A DNA stretch of 64,000 nt from positions 1 to 64,000 of the forward strand of contig NZ_CAUPZS010000001.1 in NCBI RefSeq assembly GCF_963515715.1, given 5' to 3'. A model generated the notes under the pieces. That model did no database searches. It saw nothing but the letters and a program-made list of their open reading frames with translations, and was not told the origin of the DNA. Origin of the DNA: Clostridium_AW sp963515715. GTDB lineage: Bacteria > Bacillota > Clostridia > Clostridiales > Clostridiaceae. Each line of letters begins with the position of its first letter. Positions within the stretch are counted from its first letter, which is position 1. The position numbers were made by a program, and so were the translations under genes. Shown here piece after piece: positions 15,571 through 24,846 of the stretch.

Positions 15571-15879
15571 ATGAGAATAAATGAGTTTACTCCAAATCCT
15601 AAAATATTTGAGGAAATGAGCTTAAATAAAAATAAGGATACAAAAAATGTAGAAGAAGATAAAGATTTCATGGGTCTTTTAAAGAAACAGTTAGATAGTT
15701 TAAATGATAAGCAGATTCAAGCTGAAATATCAACGGAAGCCTTTATAAAAGGTGAAGAGACAAATATACATGATGTAGTACTAAATGCTGATGAAGCAAA
15801 GATGTCCATAGAATTGGCAATACAAGTTAGAAATAAAATAGTAGAAGCATATCAGGAGCTAAGTAGAATGCAGTTATAG
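15571..15879 (+). CDS. fliE: flagellar hook-basal body complex protein FliE
   Basis: Adapter between MS ring and rod, 102 aa. FMGLLKKQLDSLNDKQIQAE and the C-terminal IHDVVLNADEAKMSIELAIQVRNKIVEAYQELSRMQL are the FliE pattern. It lies 10 bp after flgC. Confidence 0.93.
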   Translation: MRINEFTPNPKIFEEMSLNKNKDTKNVEEDKDFMGLLKKQLDSLNDKQIQAEISTEAFIKGEETNIHDVVLNADEAKMSIELAIQVRNKIVEAYQELSRMQL

Positions 15880-15894
15880 TAAGGAGTGCTATAG

Positions 15895-17454
15895 ATGAAC
15901 AAGCTATCCCAAGGGGTAAATAAACTTAAAGAAACTTTAGGCAATTTAAGCAAGAAAAAGAAGATAGCTTATGGTGCAATATTTATAGGTATAATATGTA
16001 CATTAATTTATTTAGGAATAACTCTGACTAGTACAAAATATTCTGTTTTATTTTCTAACATAGATAACAATGACATGGGATCCGTTTACAATAAACTAAA
16101 AGAGAAGAAAGAAAACTTTAAGGTTGAAGGTAATACCATATTGGTGCCTAGCGAAAAAGTTGATAGTTTAAGAATGGAGATATTGTCAGAAGTTCCTATG
16201 AACAGTGGAAGTCAAGGTTTTGAGTTATTGGATAAAAGCAAATTTGGAGCTACAGATGCTGAGATGAAAATCAATTATCAAAGAGCATTACAAGGTGAAC
16301 TAGAAAGAACTATAAAAAGTTTTCCTGAGATAGATAATGTAAGAGTTCATTTGGTTTTACCAGAAGATAGTGCTTTTATAAAAGATGAAACCCCAGCTCA
16401 AGCTTCCTTGACATTAAAACTTAAACCATATAAAAAGCTATCGAAGGATCAAGTTAAAGCAATTGTAGCATTAGTTTCAGGAAGTGTTAAAAATCTACCA
16501 AGAGAGAACATTGAGGTCAATGATACTAATGGAAGTCTTACTAAGGATTTATATGAAGATGAAGAACCAGATATGGCAGGGGCGGCAGAAAAACAACAGG
16601 CCTTAGAAAGAGAATATGAAAAAAATTTAGAAAATAAAGTAATTAATATGTTAGAAGCAGTTTATGGAAAAGATAGGGTAAGAGTAAAAGTTAGTGCAGA
16701 TTTAAACTTTGATGCTCATGAAAAAGAAACTACAATATATGATCCTAAGAATGTAGTGGTTAGTGAAAATTCTATTAAAGAAATTACAAATAATAATGAG
16801 GGCCCTAATAGTGGAAGTCCTGTAGATGATAACATGGGAAATAGGGCAGAAGATAATGTGAACAATGGAACTACAACTCATGAAGAAATCACTAAAAATT
16901 ATGAGGTGTCAAAGGAAAACAATAAATTAATCAAAGCTCCTGGATCAGTAGAAAGAGTTACTGTATCAGTAATATTAGATGGAGTTTTAGATAATGCCAC
17001 TAGAAATTCTGTAACTAACGCTGTTTCATCAGCAGTAGGATTGGATAAAGACAGAGGAGATCTTGTAAGTGTTGAAGGATTACCTTTTGATACTGGAGCT
17101 AAAGATGGTACTAATAAAGATCTAGATGATATGGAAAAGGATGCAGAAAAGGCAAGGAAGATGAAACTTTATACAAACTTAGGAATTATCGCAGGAGTAC
17201 TATTACTATCACTTATAATATTTATTGTTATAAGAAGAAGACGAAATAAAGATGAGGACGTGGAATTAGAGGGAATAGATGTAGTATTGGATGATGAAAC
17301 ACCAGTAGAAGAGGTACCAAAGTTCAAACCGATACAGTTAGATATAGAAGATGAAAAATCACATATAGAGAAACAAATTAGAAAATATGCTACCGATAAG
17401 CCAGAGCAAGTTGCAGAAATAATTAAGGCTTGGTTGGCAGAAGATGAGAGGTGA
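15895..17454 (+). CDS. fliF: flagellar MS-ring protein FliF
   Basis: Inner-membrane ring protein of 519 aa. First membrane helix at about 25-45, YscJ/FliF ring domains at about 50-220 (SKFGATDAEMKINYQRALQGELERTI), an Asn/Glu-rich linker, a second helix at about 428-448 followed by RRRR-type residues, and a cytoplasmic C-tail ending AEIIKAWLAEDER that should bind FliG, whose gene is next. Confidence 0.96.
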   Translation: MNKLSQGVNKLKETLGNLSKKKKIAYGAIFIGIICTLIYLGITLTSTKYSVLFSNIDNNDMGSVYNKLKEKKENFKVEGNTILVPSEKVDSLRMEILSEVPMNSGSQGFELLDKSKFGATDAEMKINYQRALQGELERTIKSFPEIDNVRVHLVLPEDSAFIKDETPAQASLTLKLKPYKKLSKDQVKAIVALVSGSVKNLPRENIEVNDTNGSLTKDLYEDEEPDMAGAAEKQQALEREYEKNLENKVINMLEAVYGKDRVRVKVSADLNFDAHEKETTIYDPKNVVVSENSIKEITNNNEGPNSGSPVDDNMGNRAEDNVNNGTTTHEEITKNYEVSKENNKLIKAPGSVERVTVSVILDGVLDNATRNSVTNAVSSAVGLDKDRGDLVSVEGLPFDTGAKDGTNKDLDDMEKDAEKARKMKLYTNLGIIAGVLLLSLIIFIVIRRRRNKDEDVELEGIDVVLDDETPVEEVPKFKPIQLDIEDEKSHIEKQIRKYATDKPEQVAEIIKAWLAEDER

Positions 17455-17460
17455 TGGCAT

Positions 17461-18483
17461 ATGGCTAGAGGTGGAGATTCAAGTAAATTAACTGGAGTTC
17501 AAAAGGCAGCGATATTATTTATTACACTAGGGCCAGAAGCATCTGCCGCGATAATAAAGAAATTGCCTGAATCTGAAATACAAAAGATAACATATGAAAT
17601 AGCTAATATTACTGCTGTAAAGTCAGAGCAGAAGGAAAGAATATTAGATGAATTCATTCAGATGAACAAGGCAAAAGATTATTTGACAGAAGGTGGCATA
17701 GAATATGCAAGGAACTTACTTGGAAAAGCTTTAGGAAGTCAAAGAGCGCTAGAGATTTTAGAAAAAGTTACAGAAGCTACTCAGCAATTTAGGCCCTTTG
17801 CTATAGCAAGAAAGGCTGATGCTGCTCAGTTATTAAATATTATATCTAACGAGCATCCTCAAACAATTGCTTTAGTTCTTTGTTATCTTCAACCTGATAA
17901 ATCAGGGCAAATACTATCAGAGTTGCCTGAAGATTTACAAGGAGAAGTGGCTTATAGAATTGCAACTATGAATAATACTTCCCCTATAGTTATAAAGGAG
18001 ATAGAAAAAGTATTGGATAATAAACTATCTTCAGTTGTAAGATCAGAAATGAAATCTATAGGAGGAGTTCCTACTATTGTTGACATATTAAATCAAGTTG
18101 ATAGAACAACTGAAAGAAACATTACAGAATCACTAGAAAGAGAAAATGGTGAATTGGCTGAAAAGATTAAGGCATCAATGTTTGTTTTCGAAGACATTGT
18201 TACATTAGACGATGTTTCAATTCAGAGGGTTTTAAGAGAAGTAGAGACAAAGGAGTTAGCATTGGCTTTAAAGGGATCTTCGGAGGAAGTAGCAAATACA
18301 ATATTCAGAAATCAATCAAAGAGAGCGGCTGCATCATTGAAGGAAGATATGGAATTCTTAGGGCCTGTTAGAATTATGGATGTTGAAAAAGCTCAGCAGA
18401 AGATAGTGAGTATTATAAGAAGACTTGATGAAGCAGGAGAAATAGTAATATCAAGAGGTGGGGAAGATGCAATCATTATATAG
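17461..18483 (+). CDS. fliG: flagellar motor switch protein FliG
   Basis: C-ring torque-generating protein, 340 aa. N-domain GVQKAAILFITLGPEASAAIIKKL; middle domain with NEHPQTIALVLCYL (the EHPQ motif); C-domain with the charged torque helix near IQRVLREVETKELALALKG. It overlaps fliH by 17 bases. Confidence 0.97.
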   Translation: MARGGDSSKLTGVQKAAILFITLGPEASAAIIKKLPESEIQKITYEIANITAVKSEQKERILDEFIQMNKAKDYLTEGGIEYARNLLGKALGSQRALEILEKVTEATQQFRPFAIARKADAAQLLNIISNEHPQTIALVLCYLQPDKSGQILSELPEDLQGEVAYRIATMNNTSPIVIKEIEKVLDNKLSSVVRSEMKSIGGVPTIVDILNQVDRTTERNITESLERENGELAEKIKASMFVFEDIVTLDDVSIQRVLREVETKELALALKGSSEEVANTIFRNQSKRAAASLKEDMEFLGPVRIMDVEKAQQKIVSIIRRLDEAGEIVISRGGEDAIII

Positions 18484-19252
18484 TAAGGTGTTAAAGAATA
18501 CCACCGTAATAAATAACGGTAAAAAAAAGATTGTTACAGAATATACACCACCAGTAAATGCTGCAGATATTATTGAAGAAAAACAAAGAGAAGATAATGC
18601 AAAAGAATTCATAGAAAGCTATGAGAATCTAGCAAAATCAATGCTGGAAAATGCAAGAAGAAAAAGTGAGCAAATTTTATCTAAGGCTTATGAAGACGCT
18701 GAAAAAATAGAAGCAGAGGCATATCCTATGGCTTATGAAAAAGGATATGAAGAGGGCAAAAAAATAGGATATGATGAAGCTTATAAATCAGGCTATGAGG
18801 AAAATATTAAAAAAGCTAATAAAGAAAGAGAAGAGTTAATTAAGAATGCTCAAAGTATGTCCAATGAAATAATTAATTCGGCAAAAGAAGAGTATATTGA
18901 GTATTTAGAAGAGAAAAAAGTAGAAATAAAAAAATTAATAAAAGAAATTATTGAGTCAATTATAGCTAAAGAATTTAAAGAAGAAGATGGCTTGAATTCT
19001 ATGGTTATGGAGATATTAGAGGAAGTAAAAGCTTCTAAAACTGTGATTATTCGATGCAATAATATATATAAAGATGAACTAGAAGAGAATATTTCCAAAT
19101 GGAAAGAGAACAATGCTTTTAGAGGAGATATATTTGTAATTAAAGATGATTCATTAGAAGAAGGTAATGTTTGCATTGAAAAGGATAACGGAAAGATAAA
19201 TATAAATAAAGACTCAATATTTAAAAAGATAGGGGAAATCCTCAATGGTTAA
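18467..19252 (+). CDS. fliH: flagellar assembly protein FliH
   Basis: Negative regulator and stator of the FliI export ATPase, 261 aa. A charged, coiled-coil N-terminal half includes glycine-spaced repeats (YEKGYEEGKKIGYDEAYKSGYEE), followed by an E-type stator-like C-domain. I choose ATG at 18467 behind GAGGTGGGGA; a GTG at 18458 is in frame but overlaps that site. Confidence 0.9.
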   Translation: MQSLYSKVLKNTTVINNGKKKIVTEYTPPVNAADIIEEKQREDNAKEFIESYENLAKSMLENARRKSEQILSKAYEDAEKIEAEAYPMAYEKGYEEGKKIGYDEAYKSGYEENIKKANKEREELIKNAQSMSNEIINSAKEEYIEYLEEKKVEIKKLIKEIIESIIAKEFKEEDGLNSMVMEILEEVKASKTVIIRCNNIYKDELEENISKWKENNAFRGDIFVIKDDSLEEGNVCIEKDNGKININKDSIFKKIGEILNG

Positions 19253-19277
19253 ATTAAAAAATATCTGAGGTGTTTAA

Positions 19278-20588
19278 ATGGAAATGCTAGACTTTAAGAC
19301 TATAAAAAAGAGAATAAAAGAAACTAGCTTTTACGAAAGAGAAGGCATAGTAAAGAAAGTCATTGGATTAACCATTGAAGTGGAAGGCATTAAGGCTTTT
19401 ATAGGAGAGGTATGTACTATATATAATGAAAAAAATACTTCTATTGTATGTGAAGTGGTAGGTTTCAAAGAAAATAATGTTATATTAATGCCTCTAGGTG
19501 AATTAACTGGAATTGCTCCAGGATGTAGAGTGGTTCCTTCAGGAAAACCTCTAAGTGCAAGGTGTTCTAATGAACTCTTAGGAAAGATATTAGATGGATT
19601 AGGAGAATCATTAACTGAAGATGAGTTAAGAGGTGGAGTGTTCTATCCTTTGGATAAAGAACCTCCAGATCCTCTAAAAAGGAGAAGAATTAAAGATGTA
19701 ATTTCTACTGGAGTTAGAGCAATTGATGGATTTTTAACTTGCGGTGAAGGACAAAGAATAGGTATATTTGCAGGTAGTGGTGTAGGTAAAAGTACTACTC
19801 TTGGTATGATTGCAAAATATGCTGAAGCAGATGTGAATGTTATATGTTTAATCGGAGAAAGAGGAAGAGAAGTACTAGATTTTATAGAAAAAGATTTAGG
19901 CCCAGAAGGAATGAAAAAAAGTGTAGTGGTATGTGCCACTTCTGATAAGCCGGCTTTGGTAAGAATTAAGGGAGCTTTCACCGCTACAGCTATTGCGGAG
20001 TACTTTAGAGATCAAGGGAAAAAAGTAATATTAATGATGGATTCGGTAACAAGATTTGCTATGGCTCAAAGGGAAGTTGGACTTGCTATTGGAGAACCAC
20101 CGGCTACAAAAGGGTATACTCCCTCTGTATTTGCCATGCTCCCTAGGTTAATGGAAAGAGCAGGCATGTCGGATAAGGGTTCTATTACAGCCTTCTACAC
20201 AGTTTTAGTAGATGGAGACGATTTTAATGAACCTATTGCAGATGCTGTAAGAGGAATTTTAGATGGACATATTGTCTTATCTAGAGCTTTAGCTGCTAAA
20301 AATCATTATCCGTCCATAGATGTATTAAGTAGTATTAGCAGACTTATGTCTGAAATAGCCGATGAAGATCATAAGATGGCTGCTTCTATTGCAAGAGATT
20401 TAATAGCTACTTATAAGGAAGCTGAAGATTTAATCAATATAGGTGCATATGTAAAAGGAAGCAACAAAAAAATTGATTTAGCCATTGAATATAACGATGA
20501 AATTAATTCCTATTTAAAACAAGGAGTTAATGAGCATACAACTTTTAAAGATACTGTATCTAGAATTGTAAATATGTTTAATTCTTAA
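19278..20588 (+). CDS. fliI: flagellum-specific ATPase FliI
   Basis: Export ATPase related to the F1 beta subunit, 436 aa. Walker A is GSGVGKST at about 166-173, Walker B is KVILMMDSVTRFA near 250, followed by the AQREVGLAIGEPPATKGYTPSVFA loop typical of FliI/type III ATPases. It works with FliH and FliJ encoded on each side. Confidence 0.96.
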   Translation: MEMLDFKTIKKRIKETSFYEREGIVKKVIGLTIEVEGIKAFIGEVCTIYNEKNTSIVCEVVGFKENNVILMPLGELTGIAPGCRVVPSGKPLSARCSNELLGKILDGLGESLTEDELRGGVFYPLDKEPPDPLKRRRIKDVISTGVRAIDGFLTCGEGQRIGIFAGSGVGKSTTLGMIAKYAEADVNVICLIGERGREVLDFIEKDLGPEGMKKSVVVCATSDKPALVRIKGAFTATAIAEYFRDQGKKVILMMDSVTRFAMAQREVGLAIGEPPATKGYTPSVFAMLPRLMERAGMSDKGSITAFYTVLVDGDDFNEPIADAVRGILDGHIVLSRALAAKNHYPSIDVLSSISRLMSEIADEDHKMAASIARDLIATYKEAEDLINIGAYVKGSNKKIDLAIEYNDEINSYLKQGVNEHTTFKDTVSRIVNMFNS

Positions 20589-20603
20589 TGAAAAGGTGAT
20601 CTT

Positions 20604-21056
20604 ATGAAAAAATATAATTTTAGACTTCAAAAATTACTAGATATGAGGATAAATAAAGAAGAGGAATGCAAAAGAACATTCCAAAAGGTTCAAAAGGATA
20701 AATTTGAAGCTGAAAGTAAATTAAATGACTTAAAAAATAGCTATAAAAAACACAATAGAGTTGAACAAAAGGGTACAACTATTGAAAGAAAGATGAGACA
20801 ACAATATCTTAGCACATTATCTAATTCAATTAATGTTGCTACTACAGATTTAGAAAAAAAGATAAAGGTAGTAGATGATGTTAGGGTAGAGTTGAGACAA
20901 AAACAAATGGATAGAAAGACGGTAGAAATATTAAAAGAAAAATCTTGGCAAAGTTATCTAAAGGAGCAAGAGTTAATTGAACAAAAAACAAATGATGAAT
21001 TTGCTCTATACGGATTTTTTAGAAACTTGAAAGGAGGTGAGTTAAATGATAGATAG
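20604..21056 (+). CDS. fliJ: flagellar export protein FliJ
   Basis: A 150-aa all-helical coiled-coil protein (MKKYNFRLQKLLDMRINKEEECKR) with the FliJ length and position; it acts like the gamma stalk of the export ATPase and as chaperone escort. The 3' end overlaps fliK by 11 bases. Confidence 0.9.
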   Translation: MKKYNFRLQKLLDMRINKEEECKRTFQKVQKDKFEAESKLNDLKNSYKKHNRVEQKGTTIERKMRQQYLSTLSNSINVATTDLEKKIKVVDDVRVELRQKQMDRKTVEILKEKSWQSYLKEQELIEQKTNDEFALYGFFRNLKGGELNDR

Positions 21057-22392
21057 TATAGATATTATGTTAAATAAAACTACTTATAAAGCTAATGATT
21101 CCAATCATAAAAAAACAGCTAACAAAGAAAAAAAGGATTTCAGTAGTATATTGAATAATTTTAGTGAAGTGAAAAAAGAAAATAAGGTGAATTTGCCTAA
21201 AAAAACTAAAGAAGCTTTGGTGACAGCGAATTCGAAGGATAGCCAATCTACTGATACAGATAAAATTAATCCGGAAAAATTAAAGGAAGAATTAAATTTA
21301 AAAGATTTAGACGTTGAAGATTTAAGCATTAGTGAATCCTTAATTTTACTACAGTATTTGCTTGATACGACTAATGTAGACATGCCTCATGAGGCCATGG
21401 CTGAAAAGATTGAAGGGATTATAAATGCTGTAATTACAGAAGAGTTTATAAATTCCAGTGATAAAAATTCAAAAGTAGATTTTATTTTAAATAATCTATT
21501 AAATAATAAAGAACTAGTCAATGGAGAACTACTTGAAGAAAATAAACCTTTAATAAATGAATTAGTTAAAAAAGTAGAAAGTGACTTTAAAGAAATTATT
21601 AATCTAAAATCTGAAGAAGGATTCTCCGATGTAAATTTGGTTCAAAAGATAAAATCTGAAATATTGGATGGAATAAAGAATAAAGACATAGTAAAAGATG
21701 ATGAATCTACAATTAAGTCTGACATAATCAAGGAAGAAATGCCTGTAAATTTAGCAAATAGCTATAAAATGGGAAAAAATAATGAAAGTGATCAATTTTC
21801 AGAGTCTGATGATAAACATCAAGGGAAGGAAGAGAAATTATTATCTAGCATTATAAATAATAAAGAAGAAGATAAAATATCTAAATTTATTAATTTAATG
21901 CCGAATAATAAAAACTCTTTAGAAGTTTCAGCAAAAGAATTTAAACTTGAAGAAGTTGTGATAGGAAAAGAAACTATGGTTAGAGATATTGTTAAAGCTG
22001 TAAAGTACATGGATACTGGTAATTTAAAAGATTTAACAGTAAAAATTAACCCTAAGGAATTAGGTGAAGTAGTTATAAGCATAACTATGGAAAATGGAAA
22101 GATGAAGGCTTCTATTACAGCTAATACAAAAGAAGCATATAACTTAATAAATTCAAACATGAATGACATAGTTAATAAACTTGAAACTTCACAAATCAAA
22201 ATTCAGAACTTCACTTTAAATCTTTATGAAGATACTACCTTCTTTAAGGGAGATGGAAAAGGTCATGGAGAAAGTCAGAATAATCAAGGAAGAAAAAATT
22301 CATCCTTGAGTGCTATCGACGATTCTTTAGATAGTGATGATGGATTAGGAAACATAAGTGAAGATTTAAGAAATGTAAATACTTTAGCTTAG
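21046..22392 (+). CDS. fliK: flagellar hook-length control protein FliK
   Basis: Secreted ruler that sets hook length, 448 aa. The N-terminal 330 residues are low-complexity, Lys/Glu/Asn-rich and poorly conserved; the C-domain near 335-420 carries LTVKINPKELGEVVISITMENGKMKASITANTKEA, the Flg_hook domain that switches export specificity through FlhB. ATG at 21046 is inside the end of fliJ with GGAGGTGAG upstream. Confidence 0.9.
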   Translation: MIDSIDIMLNKTTYKANDSNHKKTANKEKKDFSSILNNFSEVKKENKVNLPKKTKEALVTANSKDSQSTDTDKINPEKLKEELNLKDLDVEDLSISESLILLQYLLDTTNVDMPHEAMAEKIEGIINAVITEEFINSSDKNSKVDFILNNLLNNKELVNGELLEENKPLINELVKKVESDFKEIINLKSEEGFSDVNLVQKIKSEILDGIKNKDIVKDDESTIKSDIIKEEMPVNLANSYKMGKNNESDQFSESDDKHQGKEEKLLSSIINNKEEDKISKFINLMPNNKNSLEVSAKEFKLEEVVIGKETMVRDIVKAVKYMDTGNLKDLTVKINPKELGEVVISITMENGKMKASITANTKEAYNLINSNMNDIVNKLETSQIKIQNFTLNLYEDTTFFKGDGKGHGESQNNQGRKNSSLSAIDDSLDSDDGLGNISEDLRNVNTLA

Positions 22393-22404
22393 GAGGGAGA
22401 ATGA

Positions 22405-23058
22405 ATGTCAGACATACTAATATCTCAAAAACTAAATTCCCTAGCAGGCACACAAACATCTAAAGGAAATTTCCTTAAAAAAGATGGAGAGGAATCAGAT
22501 ACACCAATATCTGAAAAAGTTAATGCCAACACAGGTACGAAAACTTCCAGAGGGACTCCTATTAGAAAACCAGGAGACGATATGGATAAGAATGCTTTCT
22601 TAAGAATTTTAGCTGCTGAATTATCCAATCAAGATCCAATGAATGCAAAAGATGGAACTGAATTTGTTACGCAAATGGCACAATTTGCTTCCATAGAACA
22701 AATGTCAAATTTAAATAGCAACATGAGATTTGTTGGAGCAACCTCTCTAATAGGAAAAGCTGTAATGTTAAATAAGTTTGATTTAGATGGTAACTTATAT
22801 ATGGGTAAAATTACTGGTGTTTCTAGAGATGGAGATAGCATCAGAATTAATGTGTTAGTTGGATACGAGGAAAACGAAGATGGTGAAACCATTGCAGTAG
22901 TTAAGCAGTTTATGCTTGAGGATATACTTGAGGTTATAAATGTCAATGAAGCACCAGAAGAACCAGGGGAACCGGAAGAACCGGGCGAACCAGAAGAGCC
23001 AGGTGAACCAGAAGAGCCAGGTGAACCAGAAGAACCGGGTGAAATACCAGAAGATTAA
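22405..23058 (+). CDS. flgD: flagellar hook-capping protein FlgD, with repeat tail
   Basis: Scaffold for hook assembly, 217 aa. The conserved N-domain has MDKNAFLRILAAELSNQDPMNAKDGTEFVTQMAQFASIEQMSNL at about 52-95, then a small beta domain. The Ig-like C-domain seen in longer FlgD proteins is missing; instead the protein ends in five EEPGEP units. An internal sequence similarity between residues 10-30 and 33-55 (KLNSLAGTQTSKGN / KVNANTGTKTSRGT) suggests a small duplication in the N-terminal extension. Confidence 0.93.
   Translation: MSDILISQKLNSLAGTQTSKGNFLKKDGEESDTPISEKVNANTGTKTSRGTPIRKPGDDMDKNAFLRILAAELSNQDPMNAKDGTEFVTQMAQFASIEQMSNLNSNMRFVGATSLIGKAVMLNKFDLDGNLYMGKITGVSRDGDSIRINVLVGYEENEDGETIAVVKQFMLEDILEVINVNEAPEEPGEPEEPGEPEEPGEPEEPGEPEEPGEIPED
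22957..23046 (+). repeat. five 18-bp tandem repeats at the 3' end of flgD
   Basis: Five in-frame copies of an 18-bp unit coding EEPGEP (the last EEPGEI), with small codon differences between copies. Confidence 0.9.
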
Positions 23059-23084
23059 GGTGAGGAAAGTAAGGTTGAGTAAGT

Positions 23085-23483
23085 ATGAGCTATAGAATTA
23101 TAAATGGAAAAATGCAGTATGTTCAAGAGCTGCAACCATATTCTATCTCAAATAATGTAAAAAAAGTTAATAACCACAATGGATCTGTTAACTTTAATGA
23201 AATTCTACAAAATGAGATTAATAAAGAATCAGATTTTGTCATATCTAATCATGCTAAACAAAGGTTATTAGAAAGAAATATTGAGTTTAGCCAGAATGAT
23301 CTAAATAAAATAAGAGAAGGTATAGATAAGGCAGAAGAAAAGGGATGTAGTGAAGGGGTAATTTTATATAAAGATATTGCTCTTGTAGCTAGTATAAAGA
23401 ATAGAACAGTGATAACAGCAATGAATAAAGATGAGAGTCAAGGGAATATATTCACAAATATCGATAGTTTAGTAATATTATAG
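23085..23483 (+). CDS. flagellar operon protein, TIGR02530 family
   Basis: A 132-aa protein found between flgD and flgE in many Firmicutes. The core is the FVISNHAKQRLLERNIEFSQNDLNKIREGIDKAEEKGC block followed by ALVASIKNRTVITAM. No signal peptide. Function not established; by position it may help hook assembly or export. Confidence 0.85.
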   Translation: MSYRIINGKMQYVQELQPYSISNNVKKVNNHNGSVNFNEILQNEINKESDFVISNHAKQRLLERNIEFSQNDLNKIREGIDKAEEKGCSEGVILYKDIALVASIKNRTVITAMNKDESQGNIFTNIDSLVIL

Positions 23484-23564
23484 AGGCTGGACCTTCGGGA
23501 GGCCTAGTTCTGCTGAATGATTGATGCAGGACAAGATAAAATTAATTTTGGAGGTTGGAAAACT

Positions 23565-24563
23565 ATGTTAAGATCAATGTATTCAGGTATAAGCGGATTA
23601 AAAGCTAATCAAGTAAAACTAGATGTAATTGGTAACAACATTGCCAACGTAAATACTACTGCATTTAAAACTCAAAGGGTTAGATTTCAAGATATGTTAA
23701 GTCAAAATTTAAGAGAAGCTACAGGACCAGGGACTAGCACAGGAGGAACAAATCCAAGCCAAGTTGGATTAGGTGTTCAGGTTTCAGGAATTGATACTAT
23801 AATGGAACAAGGTAACATGCAATCAACTGGTAATGCATTTGACTTTGCAATAGATGGAGATGGATATTTTGTTGTTGCTAAAGGTAAAACTGGAGAAGAG
23901 GCAGGGGTAGAAGTAACAGAAGATGGAACCATAGATACTGAAAATGAAGGTGTAGGAGATTATGAAATGTCCTATACAAGGGACGGGTCATTCACATTAG
24001 ATGAATTTGGCCAATTAGTAACTTCTGATGGATATAGGGTTATGGGATATGAAATTACTGGAAGTGAAATTACATACGATGAAAGTGGTAGACCAGTAAT
24101 AGAAGAAGCAGCTGATGTTAATGGAGAAAATGGAATTACTGCTACTAATAAGTTGGTTCCATTAGCTATTCCTGATGAAGTAGCTGGAGAAAGAGTTAAG
24201 AGTTTTACTGTAGATAAAAATGGAGTAATAAAAGTAACATTAAGTGGTGGGAGTATGAGGGCAATTGGTCAAATAGGAATGGCTAGCTTTAAAAACCCAG
24301 CTGGTTTAACAAAGGAAGGTAAGAATTTAAATTCATCCTCAGCAAACTCAGGACAAGCTGTTTTTAGAAGTGGTGTTGGAGCTGAAAATAGCAATGAAAA
24401 GGGCTATGGAAGCATTAATCAATCAATGTTAGAAATGTCTAGAGTAGATTTAGCAGAACAGTTTACAGAGATGATTGTTGCAAGTAGAGCTTTCCAAGCT
24501 AATGGTAAAGTTATTACTACAGGAGATGAAATACTTCAAGAACTAGTAAACTTGAAGAGATAG
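23565..24563 (+). CDS. flgE: flagellar hook protein FlgE
   Basis: Hook subunit, 332 aa. N-terminal MLRSMYSGISGLKANQVKLDVIGNNIANVNT and C-terminal LEMSRVDLAEQFTEMIVASRAFQANGKVITTGDEILQELVNLKR are the rod/hook helices; GDGYFVVA and the SYTRDGSFTLDEFG segment are typical. ATG at 23565 is behind TTGGAGG. A small UUCG-loop hairpin lies in the 80-bp gap before it. Confidence 0.96.
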   Translation: MLRSMYSGISGLKANQVKLDVIGNNIANVNTTAFKTQRVRFQDMLSQNLREATGPGTSTGGTNPSQVGLGVQVSGIDTIMEQGNMQSTGNAFDFAIDGDGYFVVAKGKTGEEAGVEVTEDGTIDTENEGVGDYEMSYTRDGSFTLDEFGQLVTSDGYRVMGYEITGSEITYDESGRPVIEEAADVNGENGITATNKLVPLAIPDEVAGERVKSFTVDKNGVIKVTLSGGSMRAIGQIGMASFKNPAGLTKEGKNLNSSSANSGQAVFRSGVGAENSNEKGYGSINQSMLEMSRVDLAEQFTEMIVASRAFQANGKVITTGDEILQELVNLKR

Positions 24564-24570
24564 TTTTTTA

Positions 24571-24617
24571 AGTAGTTGAGAATTGAGAGTTGAGAATTCT
24601 TAATTCTTAACTCTCAA
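24571..24617 (+). repeat. AT-rich hairpin element in the flgE-flbD gap
   Basis: Arms 24583-24598 and 24602-24617 pair over 16 positions (one G-U) with a 3-nt loop, and the left arm is preceded by a direct repeat of TTGAGAATT. No T run follows, so it is not a simple terminator. Related sequences recur at 37966 and 49724. Confidence 0.6.
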
Positions 24618-24636
24618 TAAAAAAGGGGGTGAGTTT

Positions 24637-24846
24637 ATGATTGAGGTAACAGGTCTTGATAATAAAAAAATTATATTGAATGCAGATCATATAGAAAAAA
24701 TGGAAAGTGTACCAGAGAGTGTTATCACTCTTACTAATGGGAAAAAATACTTGGTTAAAGAAACTATTGAAGTTATTGTAGAAAAAGTTGTTTTATATAA
24801 AAGAAATATATTTACAGTAAATATACAGGAGGCATCTAAAAGATGA
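24637..24846 (+). CDS. flbD: flagellar protein FlbD
   Basis: A 69-aa protein (IEVTGLDNKKIILNADHIEKMESVPESVITLTNGKKYLV) of the FlbD/SwrD family. In B. subtilis SwrD raises motor torque. GGGGGTGAG precedes the ATG; the end overlaps motA by 4 bases. Confidence 0.9.
   Translation: MIEVTGLDNKKIILNADHIEKMESVPESVITLTNGKKYLVKETIEVIVEKVVLYKRNIFTVNIQEASKR

Noticed and set aside
23481..23516. UUCG-loop hairpin between the TIGR02530 gene and flgE as a terminator
   Set aside because: The stem is short with an internal loop and no T run follows; the operon continues with flgE, so termination is unlikely.
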